A stretch of 64,000 nt of DNA from Albidovulum denitrificans (GCF_002973535.1 NZ_PVEP01000001.1:372001-436000), one strand, 5' to 3'. Counted from the stretch's first letter, positions 37,266 to 45,560 are shown. Program-made: numbers and translations. The notes: generated from the sequence alone by a model not told the origin.

Positions 37266-38721
37266 CGCGCCGCAGCGCCGCGGCGATCAGCGCGATGCCC
37301 TCGGGAATGCGTGTCTGCGCGATCGAGGAATAGGCCAGCCGGTAATGGTTCGACGGCCCCGCCCCCGGTGCAAAGAAGACGCGGCCCGGCTCGATCAGCA
37401 CCCCCTGCCCGCGCAGATCGGCCGCCAGCCGGTCGGTATCGACGCCTTCGGGCGCCCGCATCCAGAAGCTCGACCCGCCAAAGGCACCCTGCCCTGCGAT
37501 CTCAAGCCCCTCGGCCCGGATCGCGTCATCCATCACCGTCCGGCGCCGCTTGTAGGCCTGGTTGAGCCGGTTGATGAGGGCATCGTAATGGCCCAGCGAC
37601 AGGAAATAGGCGACCGTGCGCTGGATATGGCCCGGCGGGTGGCGCAGCATCGCGGCGCGCAGCGCGCGCGCCTCGCGGATGAACCCCTCGGAGGCCACAA
37701 GATAGCCAAGCCGAAGGCCCGGAAAAAGCGATTTCGAGAAGGAGCCGACATAGACCACCCGCCCTTCGCGGTCGAGCGACTTCAAGGCCGGCGCGGCGGG
37801 TTTCAGGAACGACATCTCGAATTCGTAGTCATCCTCGACCACGATGAAATCCTCATCCGCCGCGCGGGCCAGAAGCGCGGCGCGCCGTTCCACCGGCATG
37901 GTCGCATTGGTCGGGCAATGGTGGCTGGCGGTGGTAAAGACCGCGCGCACCCCGTCGGGCAATGCGGCGGGGGGCAGCCCCTCTTCATCCACCTCGACGG
38001 CGTGAATTTCCGCCCCCAACTGGCCAAGGATGGCGCGCAGCCCGGCATAGCAGGGGTTTTCGATCGCCACCCGCTCCCCCGGTCCCGCCAGCACCTCCGC
38101 CGCGATCCAAAGCGCGTTCTGCGCCCCCATGGTCAGCAGCACCTCCTCCGGCCGCGCGGCGATCCCGCGCCGGGGCAGGATGTTGCGGACGATATATTCG
38201 ATCAGCATCGGGTCGTCGCGTTCGTAGAAATCGTCCGTCAACACCTCGAAATCACGCCGCCCGAGGGCGCGGAGCGCGCATTGCCGCCAGTTCTGATGGT
38301 CGAAAAGCGCCGCATCCGCCTGGCCGTAGATGAAGGGATAGGGGTAGGAATGCCAGTCCTGCGGCTTGGTCGCGACCGGATGGCGGGAAAAGCGCCGCCC
38401 GGTCCAGCGGTCCCAGTCGACGCCATCGCGCCGCGGCGCCTCATCCGCCGGGTAAAGCGTCGGCTGTGGCGCGGTGTCGGACACATAATAGCCCGACCGC
38501 CCGCGCGCGGCGAGGTAATCGCTGGATACCAGCTCCGTATAGGCCAGCGTCACGGTGATCCGGCTGACGCCGAGATGGCGCGCCAGGCGGCGGCTCGACG
38601 GCAGTTTTTCGCCCGCGCGGAAGCGGCCGCGCAGGATGCCCTCGGCCACCATCTGCTGGATCTCCTGCTGGAGCGTGCCGTTGAAACCGGGGGTAAGGAA
38701 GAAGGCTTCGGCGGGGATCAT
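37243..38721 (-). CDS. tauR: MocR-type (GntR/aminotransferase) taurine regulator
   Basis: This 492-residue regulator has an N-terminal GntR winged helix (residues 13-80, EGILRGRFRAGEKLPSSRRL and GVSRITVTLAYTEL). A PLP-dependent aminotransferase-like domain follows, with the pyridoxal lysine at Lys330 in GSFSKSLFPGLRLGY and the cofactor aspartate in VVEDDYEFE. TauR of R. capsulatus activates tpa and xsc when taurine is present. The CTGGAC-type repeats beside xsc, tpa and this gene fit that role. Only 71 bp separate it from xsc. Confidence 0.92.
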   Translation of the reverse strand: MIPAEAFFLTPGFNGTLQQEIQQMVAEGILRGRFRAGEKLPSSRRLARHLGVSRITVTLAYTELVSSDYLAARGRSGYYVSDTAPQPTLYPADEAPRRDGVDWDRWTGRRFSRHPVATKPQDWHSYPYPFIYGQADAALFDHQNWRQCALRALGRRDFEVLTDDFYERDDPMLIEYIVRNILPRRGIAARPEEVLLTMGAQNALWIAAEVLAGPGERVAIENPCYAGLRAILGQLGAEIHAVEVDEEGLPPAALPDGVRAVFTTASHHCPTNATMPVERRAALLARAADEDFIVVEDDYEFEMSFLKPAAPALKSLDREGRVVYVGSFSKSLFPGLRLGYLVASEGFIREARALRAAMLRHPPGHIQRTVAYFLSLGHYDALINRLNQAYKRRRTVMDDAIRAEGLEIAGQGAFGGSSFWMRAPEGVDTDRLAADLRGQGVLIEPGRVFFAPGAGPSNHYRLAYSSIAQTRIPEGIALIAAALRRAGPNAPR

Positions 38722-38727
38722 GGGCGA

Positions 38728-38761
38728 CTGGACCTATGGGGTGGCATGACTGGACCTATGG
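38728..38761 (+). promoter_or_regulatory. Putative TauR direct repeats upstream of tauR
   Basis: CTGGACCTATGG occurs twice, at 38728-38739 and 38750-38761, identical at all 12 positions and 22 bp apart (two helical turns). The first copy begins 7 bases from the tauR start codon, a position expected for autorepression. The repeats read toward the 38895 gene, 134 bases away, which may be the activated target. No other recognisable signal was seen between 38762 and 38894. Confidence 0.8.
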
Positions 38762-38894
38762 AAGCCGGAAAGGCGCCCTGCGTCAAGCCGTCGCAGCAAA
38801 GGGGGGAACCGGCCCCAATTGTCCCCGCCCGACCATATTACCGCCATAGTGGTCGTGATATTAGGCGCGAAACCGAAACAGTCCGGCCCGTCGC

Positions 38895-40451
38895 ATGACC
38901 AGTTCCTCCCCCGCCCTTACCGCCCCCAGGGCCAAGGCCCGCCCCGCCGCCGGGGTTGCCCTTGCCGTCGCGATCCCGGCCCTGCTCCTGGCCTTCCTCT
39001 GGGGCCGCACGGTCAACCACGACACCGCCTGGTTCCTGATCGCGACCCGCGACTGGCTGGAGGGCGCGCGGCTCTATGTCGATATATTCGAGGTGAACCC
39101 GCCCCTGAACTTCTACCTGACCGTGCCGCCCCTGATCCTGTCGGACCTGACCGGGATAAGCGGCCCGAACGCGCAATATGCGGTGATCTGCGCGGCAATG
39201 GCGGTCAGCCTTCTGACCTGCCTGCGGCTTTTCCCCAAGGACCTCGCCCGCTCCGCCCCGCGCAGCGCCGTGGCGCTTCTGGGGCTGGCCGTGGCGATGA
39301 TCCTTCCGGCGATGAACGACATCGCGCAGCGCGAACAGGTGATGCTGATCCTGACCGCCCCCTGGCTGATCGCGCAGTTACCGCGCCGCGTGTCCCTGCC
39401 CCTGAGGACCGTCATCGCCACCGCCGCCGTCGCAGGCGTCGGCATCTGCCTGAAACCCTTCTTCCTGCTCATCCCGGCCTTCGTCACACTCTGGCAGGTG
39501 GCCGCCACGCGCAGCCTGAAACCGATCCTGTCGCCCGCCAACCTGACCATGGGCGCGGTGGGCCTTGCCTATGTCGGCGCCGTCTGGGCGCTGCATCCCG
39601 AATATTTCCGCGACGTGATCCCGCTGGCGCGCGACGTCTACGGCGCCATCGCGCTGCCGCAGGACCGCACGCTCGGCTTCCTGCTCGTCACTGCCGCGCC
39701 CTTCGCGCCTTTCGCCCTCGCGCTTCTGACCGGGCGCAATGTGCCGCCCGGCACGGGGATTTTCGCCGCCGCGGCCCTTGGCGGCCTCGCCTCCTACATC
39801 ATCCAGTGGAACGGGTTTCAGTATCACACGATCCCGCTGGAAGGCTTCGCGCTGATGGCCTGCTTCTGGGTCCTCGCCCACAGCCCCCGGCCCACGCCCG
39901 TCGCCGCCCTTGCGTCCCTCGCCATAATCGGCGCGGGCTATGTCAGCTTTGCGCAAGGGCTTTACCGCAACCCGCAGCTTGACGAACTCACCGCGAACCT
40001 CGACCCCGCCTGGCAGGCCGACGGTGTCCTTGTCCTCTCCACCGAAGTGACCGCAGGCCCGCCCGTCGCCCTTGCCCTCGGTACAAGCTGGGCCGGGCGT
40101 TACCCGCATCTCTGGCCGATCCCCGGCGCGCTCAGCGCCCTCGCCGCCACCGATTGCGCCGCCGCGCCAGAGACATGCGCGCGCCTCAACGCCATCCTGA
40201 CCCGCGTCCGGCAGGACATCGTCACGGATATCGAAAGCCACCACCCGGACCTTCTGATCTTCGACCGCGGCTACGGGTTCATCGACGACCAGAGCTTCAC
40301 CTGGGACAGCTTCATGGCCCCCGCCCCGGACTGGCAGGCGATCCTGAAGGACTACCGCCCCGCCCGACCCTCGCGCCATTTCGACATCTTGCTGCGCTGC
40401 ACGGGCGCCACCGGCCCGCGCGCCCAAAGCTGCGCAACGCTGCCGGACTGA
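38895..40451 (+). CDS. Multi-spanning membrane glycosyltransferase-like protein (GT-C fold)
   Basis: This 518-residue integral membrane protein has about ten hydrophobic helices in the first 350 residues and a soluble C-terminal part of about 150 residues. The first periplasmic loop holds HDTAWFLIATRDWLEGARLY and NPPLNFYL. These resemble the acidic loop and the NPP-type motif of ArnT/PMT-like GT-C glycosyltransferases that use polyprenyl-linked sugars. It is inserted between tauR and tpa with no obvious metabolic link to taurine. Substrate unknown; the family assignment is an inference from topology and motif. Confidence 0.65.
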   Translation: MTSSSPALTAPRAKARPAAGVALAVAIPALLLAFLWGRTVNHDTAWFLIATRDWLEGARLYVDIFEVNPPLNFYLTVPPLILSDLTGISGPNAQYAVICAAMAVSLLTCLRLFPKDLARSAPRSAVALLGLAVAMILPAMNDIAQREQVMLILTAPWLIAQLPRRVSLPLRTVIATAAVAGVGICLKPFFLLIPAFVTLWQVAATRSLKPILSPANLTMGAVGLAYVGAVWALHPEYFRDVIPLARDVYGAIALPQDRTLGFLLVTAAPFAPFALALLTGRNVPPGTGIFAAAALGGLASYIIQWNGFQYHTIPLEGFALMACFWVLAHSPRPTPVAALASLAIIGAGYVSFAQGLYRNPQLDELTANLDPAWQADGVLVLSTEVTAGPPVALALGTSWAGRYPHLWPIPGALSALAATDCAAAPETCARLNAILTRVRQDIVTDIESHHPDLLIFDRGYGFIDDQSFTWDSFMAPAPDWQAILKDYRPARPSRHFDILLRCTGATGPRAQSCATLPD

Positions 40452-40489
40452 CCCCTCACCCTTTCATCGTGGCAAAAATACTCCGGGGG

Positions 40490-40510
40490 TGTGGGGGCAG
40501 CGCCCCCACA
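40490..40510 (+). repeat. GGGGGCAGCGCCCCC hairpin element, copy 2
   Basis: A perfect 9-bp stem (TGTGGGGGC / GCCCCCACA) with an AGC loop lies 39 bases after the stop at 40451, preceded by AAAATACTCCGGGGG as in copy 1 at 6487. The outer stem differs from copy 1 but pairing is kept, which suggests selection for the hairpin. It may serve as a Rho-independent-like 3' end for the upstream gene, although no T-run follows. Confidence 0.6.
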
Positions 40511-40550
40511 TGGATCGCCCCGGCGTCAGCCGGGGCGAAACCCTTTCTCA

Positions 40551-40641
40551 TAGCATTTCGGGTTTACACCGTATCAGAATTCGAACTTATTTCGTTCGAA
40601 TTCCGATACTTCCTTTCTCAACGCAGACCCGAAACGCTTTA
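40551..40641 (-). repeat. ~92-bp palindromic repeat, copy A
   Basis: Read on the minus strand this begins TAAAGCGTTTCGGGT and ends AAACCCGAAATGCTA, closely matching copies B (51455) and C (51606). It has outer inverted repeats built on AGCGTTTCGGGTT and inner arms built on GTATCAGAATTCGAAC, so it can fold into a long two-part hairpin. TA dinucleotides flank the conserved part. It carries no coding capacity. Its edge provides the TAA stop codon of tpa. Confidence 0.8.
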
Positions 40642-42024
40642 GCCAAAGACCTTGCTCAGCGCCTTGTCGATGGCCCCGGTGATCTCGTCGATGTCATCCG
40701 GGGTGGCGATCAGCGCGGGCGACAGGCAAAGCGTGTTGTTCAGGCCGGGGACCGAGCGGTTGGTCGCGCCGATGATGACGCCCTGCGCCATGCAGTCGGC
40801 CACCACCGCCTGCACGCTCTTCTCGTCCACCGGCTCTTTCGTCTGACGGTCGGCCACCAGCTCGGCGCCTAGGAACAGACCCTTGCCGCGCACGTCGCCG
40901 ATCACCTTGTGCTTTTCCATCAGCGCGTGAAGGTTGCCCATCGCGCGCTCGCCCATCTTGACGGTATTGGCCAGAAGCCCCTCATCCTCGATGATGCGCA
41001 TGTTCTCGATCGCCGCCGCGGGACCGGCCGTGCAGCCGCCGAAGGTGGAAATGTCGCGGAAATAGTTCAGGGGATCAGAGGCATCGTCCTTGAACATCTC
41101 AAAGACCGCCTCGGTCGTGACGCAACAGGCGATGGCGGCATAGCCCGAGGCGACACCCTTCGCCATGGTCACGAAATCCGGCTTGATGCCGTATTGCTGA
41201 TAGCCGAACCAGGTGCCGGTGCGCCCGACGCCGCAGACGACCTCGTCGATATGCAAAAGGATGTCGTATTTCTTGCAGATCTCCTGCACCCGCTGCCAAT
41301 AGCCCTCGGGCGGCGTGATGACGCCACCGCCCGCCGTCACGGGTTCAAGGCAAAGTCCGCCCACCGTATCCGGCCCCTCGGCCAGGATCACCTTCTCGAT
41401 CTGGTCGGCCGCCCATTCGCCGTAATTCTCGACCGGCGCGCCCTCTTGCTTGCGGTATTCCATGCAATGCGGGACGCGGATGAAGCCCGGCGCGAAGGGG
41501 CCGTATTGCATGTTGCGCTCTTCCTGACCGCCCGCCGACATGGTGCCGATGGTGCCGCCGTGATAGTCCCGCTCGCGGTAGAGGATCTTGTACTTCTTGC
41601 CGCCATAGCGCTTGTGCGCGATCTGGCGGATCATCTTGAAGGCCTTCTCGTTCGCCTCCGAACCCGAGTTCGTGTAGTAGACCCGGCTCATCCCCGGCAT
41701 CTTCTCGATCAGCTGCTTGGCAAAGATCGAACCGGGGATGGAGCCCGCCGAATTCGCGAAATAGTTGATGCGGATCAGCTGGTCGTAGACCGCCTTGGCG
41801 ATCGACTCGCGGCCATAGCCCACGTTCACCGTCCAGACGCCGCCCGACACGGCATCCAGATGTTCCTTGCCCCGCGCGTCCCAGACCCGCATCCCCTTGC
41901 CCTCGACGATCACCCGCGGGTCGGTCGTCTCGAACGGTTTGTGCTGGATCAGGTGGTGCCAGATATGGGCGCGGTCGGCCTCGACCACTTCGGAAAGATC
42001 GTTGCTGTAGCGGGTGGTATCCAT
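40639..42024 (-). CDS. tpa: Taurine-pyruvate aminotransferase
   Basis: This 461-residue class-III PLP aminotransferase transfers the amino group of taurine to pyruvate, giving sulfoacetaldehyde and alanine. Visible features: substrate-side block YYTNSGSEANEKAFK, PLP-binding DYHGGTIG, cofactor aspartate Asp260 in LLHIDEVVCG, and the Schiff-base Lys289 in TMAKG. The ATG at 42024 gives the family N-terminus MDTTRYSNDL; the longer frame covers the promoter. The TAA stop lies inside the palindromic repeat. Divergent from tauABC. Confidence 0.93.
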   Translation of the reverse strand: MDTTRYSNDLSEVVEADRAHIWHHLIQHKPFETTDPRVIVEGKGMRVWDARGKEHLDAVSGGVWTVNVGYGRESIAKAVYDQLIRINYFANSAGSIPGSIFAKQLIEKMPGMSRVYYTNSGSEANEKAFKMIRQIAHKRYGGKKYKILYRERDYHGGTIGTMSAGGQEERNMQYGPFAPGFIRVPHCMEYRKQEGAPVENYGEWAADQIEKVILAEGPDTVGGLCLEPVTAGGGVITPPEGYWQRVQEICKKYDILLHIDEVVCGVGRTGTWFGYQQYGIKPDFVTMAKGVASGYAAIACCVTTEAVFEMFKDDASDPLNYFRDISTFGGCTAGPAAAIENMRIIEDEGLLANTVKMGERAMGNLHALMEKHKVIGDVRGKGLFLGAELVADRQTKEPVDEKSVQAVVADCMAQGVIIGATNRSVPGLNNTLCLSPALIATPDDIDEITGAIDKALSKVFG

Positions 42025-42114
42025 GGGGGGAGCCTTTCGGGATTGCGCATCAACGGGCCGGACGGGTCCGGGTTTCCTGCTTCGGGGAAGGTCACCATGA
42101 AACCCGCGCGCGCC

Positions 42115-42147
42115 GTATGTCCAGATCGAACCCTCATCTCGGTCCAG
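42115..42147 (-). promoter_or_regulatory. Putative TauR direct repeats, tpa promoter
   Basis: On the minus strand CTGGACCGAG begins at 42147 and CTGGACATAC begins at 42124, 23 bp apart, the same spacing as at xsc. They lie 123-91 bases upstream of the tpa ATG. The six-base core CTGGAC is exact in both; the 3' tails are more degenerate than at xsc and tauR. Confidence 0.6.
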
Positions 42148-42213
42148 AAATCGCCGCACGGGCCGGTGCGGGACCGCGCAAAGGCGGCTCTGGCCTTATC
42201 CCGCTTGCGCTAA

Positions 42214-42246
42214 CTGGTCCTATGACCCAAGGTGAACGGACCCCAT
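42214..42246 (+). promoter_or_regulatory. Degenerate TauR-like repeats, tauA promoter
   Basis: CTGGTCCTATG begins at 42214, and the GGACC core recurs 22 bp later within ACGGACCCCAT (42236-42246). Further GGACC and GGTCC cores occur at 42251 and 42266. The strand points toward tauA, whose ATG is 86 bases from the first site. Weaker than the sites at tauR and xsc, so this could be a low-affinity TauR site or coincidence. Confidence 0.45.
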
Positions 42247-42299
42247 AGTGGGACCCAAGCGGGACGGTCCACGATCCTCGCGGGAACAGGGAGAACGAC

Positions 42300-43298
42300 A
42301 TGAAGAAGACTTTTCTGACGACCACCGTCGCGGCCATGGCCTTTGTGGCCGGAACGCAGGGCGCCTTGGCGCTCGATGAAATCACGGTGGCCTATTTCCT
42401 CGAATGGCCGATGCCCTTCGAATACGCCAAGCAGATGGGAACCTATGACGAGGAGATGGGCGTCAAGGTGAACTGGCGCGCCTTCGACACCGGCACCGCG
42501 ATGTCGGCCGCCATGGCCTCGGGCGACGTGCAGATCGCGGTCAGCCAGGGCGTGCCGCCCTTCGTCGTCGCCACCTCGGCCGGGCAGGACCTTCAGACCA
42601 TCGCCGTCGCCGTGTCCTATTCCGAGAACGACAACTGCGTCGTGCGCTCGGACCTTGAGATCACCAAGGAGAATGCCGCCGATCTTGCGGGCAAGAAGGT
42701 CGCCGTGCCGCTGGGGACCGCCGCGCATTACGGCTTCCTGCGGCAGATGGACCATTTCGGCATCGACCTTGCCTCGCTCGACGTGGTCGACATGGCCCCG
42801 CCGGAAGGTGCCGCGGCGCTGGCGCAGGGCGCGGTCGACATGGCCTGCGGCTATGGCGGCGGCCTGACCCGGATGAAGGAGCACGGCAACGTCCTTCTGA
42901 CCGGGGCCGAGAAGGAAGACCTTGGCATCCTCGTCTTCGACGTGATCTCCGCCCCGGCAAGCTTCGTGGCCGAGAACCCGGACCTTGCGGCGAAGTTCAT
43001 GAAGGTGACGGAAGACGCCAATGACATGTGGAACGAAGGATCCAAGCAGGAGGAGATGCTGAAGGTCATTGCCGCCGATTCCGGTCAGGACATCGACACG
43101 GCGAAGCAGGCCATCTCCACCATGGTCTTCCCCTCGATCGACGAACAACTGTCCGCCAAGTGGCTGGGCGGCAATGCGCAGACCTTCATGAAGGGCGTCA
43201 GCCAGGTCTTCGTCGACGCGGGCTCCATCCCCGCGGCGCGCGACAGCTATGACGGGGCCGTCAACACCGGCCCGCTGGAGGCCGCGAAAGGCATGTAA
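42300..43298 (+). CDS. tauA: Taurine ABC transporter substrate-binding protein
   Basis: This 332-residue periplasmic binding protein of the TauA/SsuA family has a Sec signal peptide, MKKTFLTTTVAAMAFVAGTQ, ending at ALA. The mature protein begins LDEITVAYFLEWPMPFEY, and the blocks VAVPLGTAAHYGFL and GAVDMACGYGG are typical. It starts an operon with tauB and tauC. The start ATG is preceded by an AGGGAGAA sequence. A 10-bp stem-loop separates it from tauB. Confidence 0.92.
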   Translation: MKKTFLTTTVAAMAFVAGTQGALALDEITVAYFLEWPMPFEYAKQMGTYDEEMGVKVNWRAFDTGTAMSAAMASGDVQIAVSQGVPPFVVATSAGQDLQTIAVAVSYSENDNCVVRSDLEITKENAADLAGKKVAVPLGTAAHYGFLRQMDHFGIDLASLDVVDMAPPEGAAALAQGAVDMACGYGGGLTRMKEHGNVLLTGAEKEDLGILVFDVISAPASFVAENPDLAAKFMKVTEDANDMWNEGSKQEEMLKVIAADSGQDIDTAKQAISTMVFPSIDEQLSAKWLGGNAQTFMKGVSQVFVDAGSIPAARDSYDGAVNTGPLEAAKGM

Positions 43299-43314
43299 CC
43301 CCCTTTCCCTGCGC

Positions 43315-43340
43315 GCGGCCCGGTCGATGCACCGGGCCGC
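43315..43340 (+). other. Stem-loop between tauA and tauB
   Basis: Arms GCGGCCCGGT (43315-43324) and ACCGGGCCGC (43331-43340) form a perfect 10-bp stem with a 6-base loop, 17 bases after the tauA stop. No T-run follows. It is the third hairpin in this window placed just behind a binding-protein gene and ahead of transporter genes, consistent with mRNA protection and graded expression. Confidence 0.55.
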
Positions 43341-43366
43341 GACTTCTCCATCGGGACCAGAGGGAC

Positions 43367-44176
43367 ATGACCGGACTTATCATCGACAATATCTCCATGC
43401 GCTTCGACCTGCCGAACGGCAGTTCCGTGCAGGCGCTGAAAAACGTCTCGCTTCACCTTCAACCGGGGGAGCTTTTGTCGGTCCTCGGCCCGTCGGGCTG
43501 TGGCAAGACCACGCTTCTGAACATCCTCGCCGGTTTCCTCGCCCCCACCGAAGGCAAGGTCACGCTGGACGGCAAGCGCGTGAACGGCCCCGGCCCGGAA
43601 CGCGGGATGGTGTTCCAGCAGGGCGCGCTGTTCGAATGGATGAGCGTGCGCAAGAACGTCGATTTCGGCCCCCGCATGAAGGGCATGGCCGAGGCGGAGC
43701 GGAATGCCATCACCGATCATCTTCTCGAAACCGTCGGCCTTCAGGATTTCAAGGACAAGGCGGTCTATGAACTTTCGGGCGGGATGCAGCAGCGTGTGGC
43801 GCTGGCCCGGTGCCTGGCCAACGAACCGCAGGTCGTGCTGATGGACGAACCCTTGGGCGCGCTCGACGCGCTGACGCGGGAAAAGATGCAGGGTCTGGTC
43901 CTGAAGCTCTGGAAGGAGACCGGCAAGACCGTGATCCTCATCACCCATTCGGTCGAGGAGGCGCTGCTTCTGGGCGAACGGCTTCTGGTCATGGCGCCGC
44001 GACCGGGCCGCATCTTCAAGGAATACCGCCTGCCCTTCGCCGATGACGGCGTCGGCAAGGACCTGCGCGAGGTCAAGAAATCCGCAGGCTTCGCCGAGCG
44101 GCGGGAAGAGATCCTGTCGATGATCTGGGGCATGGAGGAAGAGATCATGGGCCGCGCCGAGGGGGCCGAGGCATGA
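43367..44176 (+). CDS. tauB: Taurine ABC transporter ATPase
   Basis: This 269-residue ABC ATPase is of the nitrate/sulfonate/taurine subfamily. Walker A GPSGCGKTT is at residues 41-49, the signature LSGGMQQRVALAR and Walker B VVLMDEPLGALD follow, then the switch histidine in LITHSVEEALLLG. It overlaps tauC by 4 bp. It should pair with the TauC permease described next. Confidence 0.93.
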   Translation: MTGLIIDNISMRFDLPNGSSVQALKNVSLHLQPGELLSVLGPSGCGKTTLLNILAGFLAPTEGKVTLDGKRVNGPGPERGMVFQQGALFEWMSVRKNVDFGPRMKGMAEAERNAITDHLLETVGLQDFKDKAVYELSGGMQQRVALARCLANEPQVVLMDEPLGALDALTREKMQGLVLKLWKETGKTVILITHSVEEALLLGERLLVMAPRPGRIFKEYRLPFADDGVGKDLREVKKSAGFAERREEILSMIWGMEEEIMGRAEGAEA

Positions 44177-45435
44177 TCGTTCTTGTCTTCTATATCGCGC
44201 TTTTCATCCTCTCCTATATCATCGTCCGCCTGATCCGCACCCGCCGCGCGGCGCGCAACGATTTCACCAGCCTCAAGACCGTGACCTTCGGCGACGAAAG
44301 CGCCATCGTCCCCGACCGTGTCGCCTCGGTCATCTCGGTCCTGACCATCTTCCTGATCTGGGGCGCCTTCACCGGGTCGAAATACGTCCCCCTCCACGTC
44401 CCCGGCCCGTTCATCGGCGAGACGTCCTTTACCTACACCGCCAGGGATGCCTCCGGCGCGACGGATAGCGCGACGGTTCATGTCACCGTGACCGAGCCGC
44501 GCCAGTCCGGCGCCGCGCCTGATCCCGCGCCCGGCGACGGTTTTGCCAAGGATGACGGCGCCACGGTGCAGGCCTGGCGCAGCGTGCTGATCCGCCCCGC
44601 CGCGAATGACGAGGGCGCGGGGGACGGCTACAGCATCACCGCCGTGGACGGCACACCCATCGCCACCGACCAGAAGGTCAAGCTTGCCGATGGCAGCGTC
44701 ACGCTGACCTCGAAAGGGTCGCTGAACTTCGAACCTTACTCCGGCTGGCAGATGGAGCCGATCTGGCTCCCCTCGCCCGAGGCCGTCGTGGCGCGGTTTT
44801 TCGAGATCGCGACCAACGGCTATCAGAACACATCGCTTCTGGGCCACCTGACCGCCTCGCTCCTGCGGGTCCTCGCCGGGTTCTTCTTCGGCTCGCTCGT
44901 CGGCATTCCGCTGGGTTACGCCATGGGCCTCTCGAACTGGTTCCGGGGCTGGTTCGACCCGATCGTCGAATTCATGCGCCCGGTGCCGCCCTTGGCGCTG
45001 ATCCCGCTGGTCATCATCTGGTTCGGCATCTGGGAAACGGGCAAGATCGTCCTTCTCTTCCTTGCCGCGCTCTGGATCATGACCATCGCGGCGCGGGCGG
45101 GCGTGTCGGGGGTGAAAATCTCAAAGATCCACGCCGCCTATTCGCTTGGCGCCTCGAAATGGCAGATCATGCGCCATGTCATCATCCCCAATTCCCTGCC
45201 CGACATCTTCACCGGCGCGCGGGTCGCGATGGGGGTCTGCTGGGGGACCGTGGTCGCCGCCGAACTGGTCGCGGCGCAGAAAGGCGCGGGGATGATGATC
45301 ATCGCGGCGTCGAAATTCCAGCTTACCGACATCGTCGTGATGGGGATCATCCTGATCGGCATCATCGGCTATGGCATCGACATCCTGATGCGGATGGCCG
45401 AACGCTGGCTGGTGCCGTGGAAGGGGCGCGGATAG
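44173..45435 (+). CDS. tauC: Taurine ABC permease with Ig/cadherin-like insertion
   Basis: This permease has 420 residues, about 145 more than E. coli TauC. An extra N-terminal helix (residues 2-20) precedes the usual first helix (52-68). The core from LPSPEAVVARFF (residue 199) to the end is a typical TauC with the EAA loop KIHAAYSLGASKWQIMRHV. Between them lies a polar segment of about 120 residues. Its FTYTARDASGATDSATVHVT and ADGSVTLTSKGSLNFEPYSG portions resemble cadherin/VCBS-type Ig-like repeats, predicted to face the periplasm. The frame is continuous. I recall similar long TauC proteins in Rhodobacterales. Confidence 0.88.
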   Translation: MIVLVFYIALFILSYIIVRLIRTRRAARNDFTSLKTVTFGDESAIVPDRVASVISVLTIFLIWGAFTGSKYVPLHVPGPFIGETSFTYTARDASGATDSATVHVTVTEPRQSGAAPDPAPGDGFAKDDGATVQAWRSVLIRPAANDEGAGDGYSITAVDGTPIATDQKVKLADGSVTLTSKGSLNFEPYSGWQMEPIWLPSPEAVVARFFEIATNGYQNTSLLGHLTASLLRVLAGFFFGSLVGIPLGYAMGLSNWFRGWFDPIVEFMRPVPPLALIPLVIIWFGIWETGKIVLLFLAALWIMTIAARAGVSGVKISKIHAAYSLGASKWQIMRHVIIPNSLPDIFTGARVAMGVCWGTVVAAELVAAQKGAGMMIIAASKFQLTDIVVMGIILIGIIGYGIDILMRMAERWLVPWKGRG

Positions 45436-45560
45436 GCGTGTGACCGCCGGGATCAACCGATGATTGAGGCGGATTTCCCCATTCTCGCCATATTTGCGGC
45501 AAAGAATCACCACTGCCCTCTGGCCTTCTGCTATCACACGGAAACGTCAGAGAGCTGCCA

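Noticed and set aside
42251-42270. Third and fourth GGACC-type half-sites before tauA
   Set aside because: Spacing of 13-15 bp does not fit the 22/23-bp pattern and the flanking bases do not match, so they were not counted as TauR sites.
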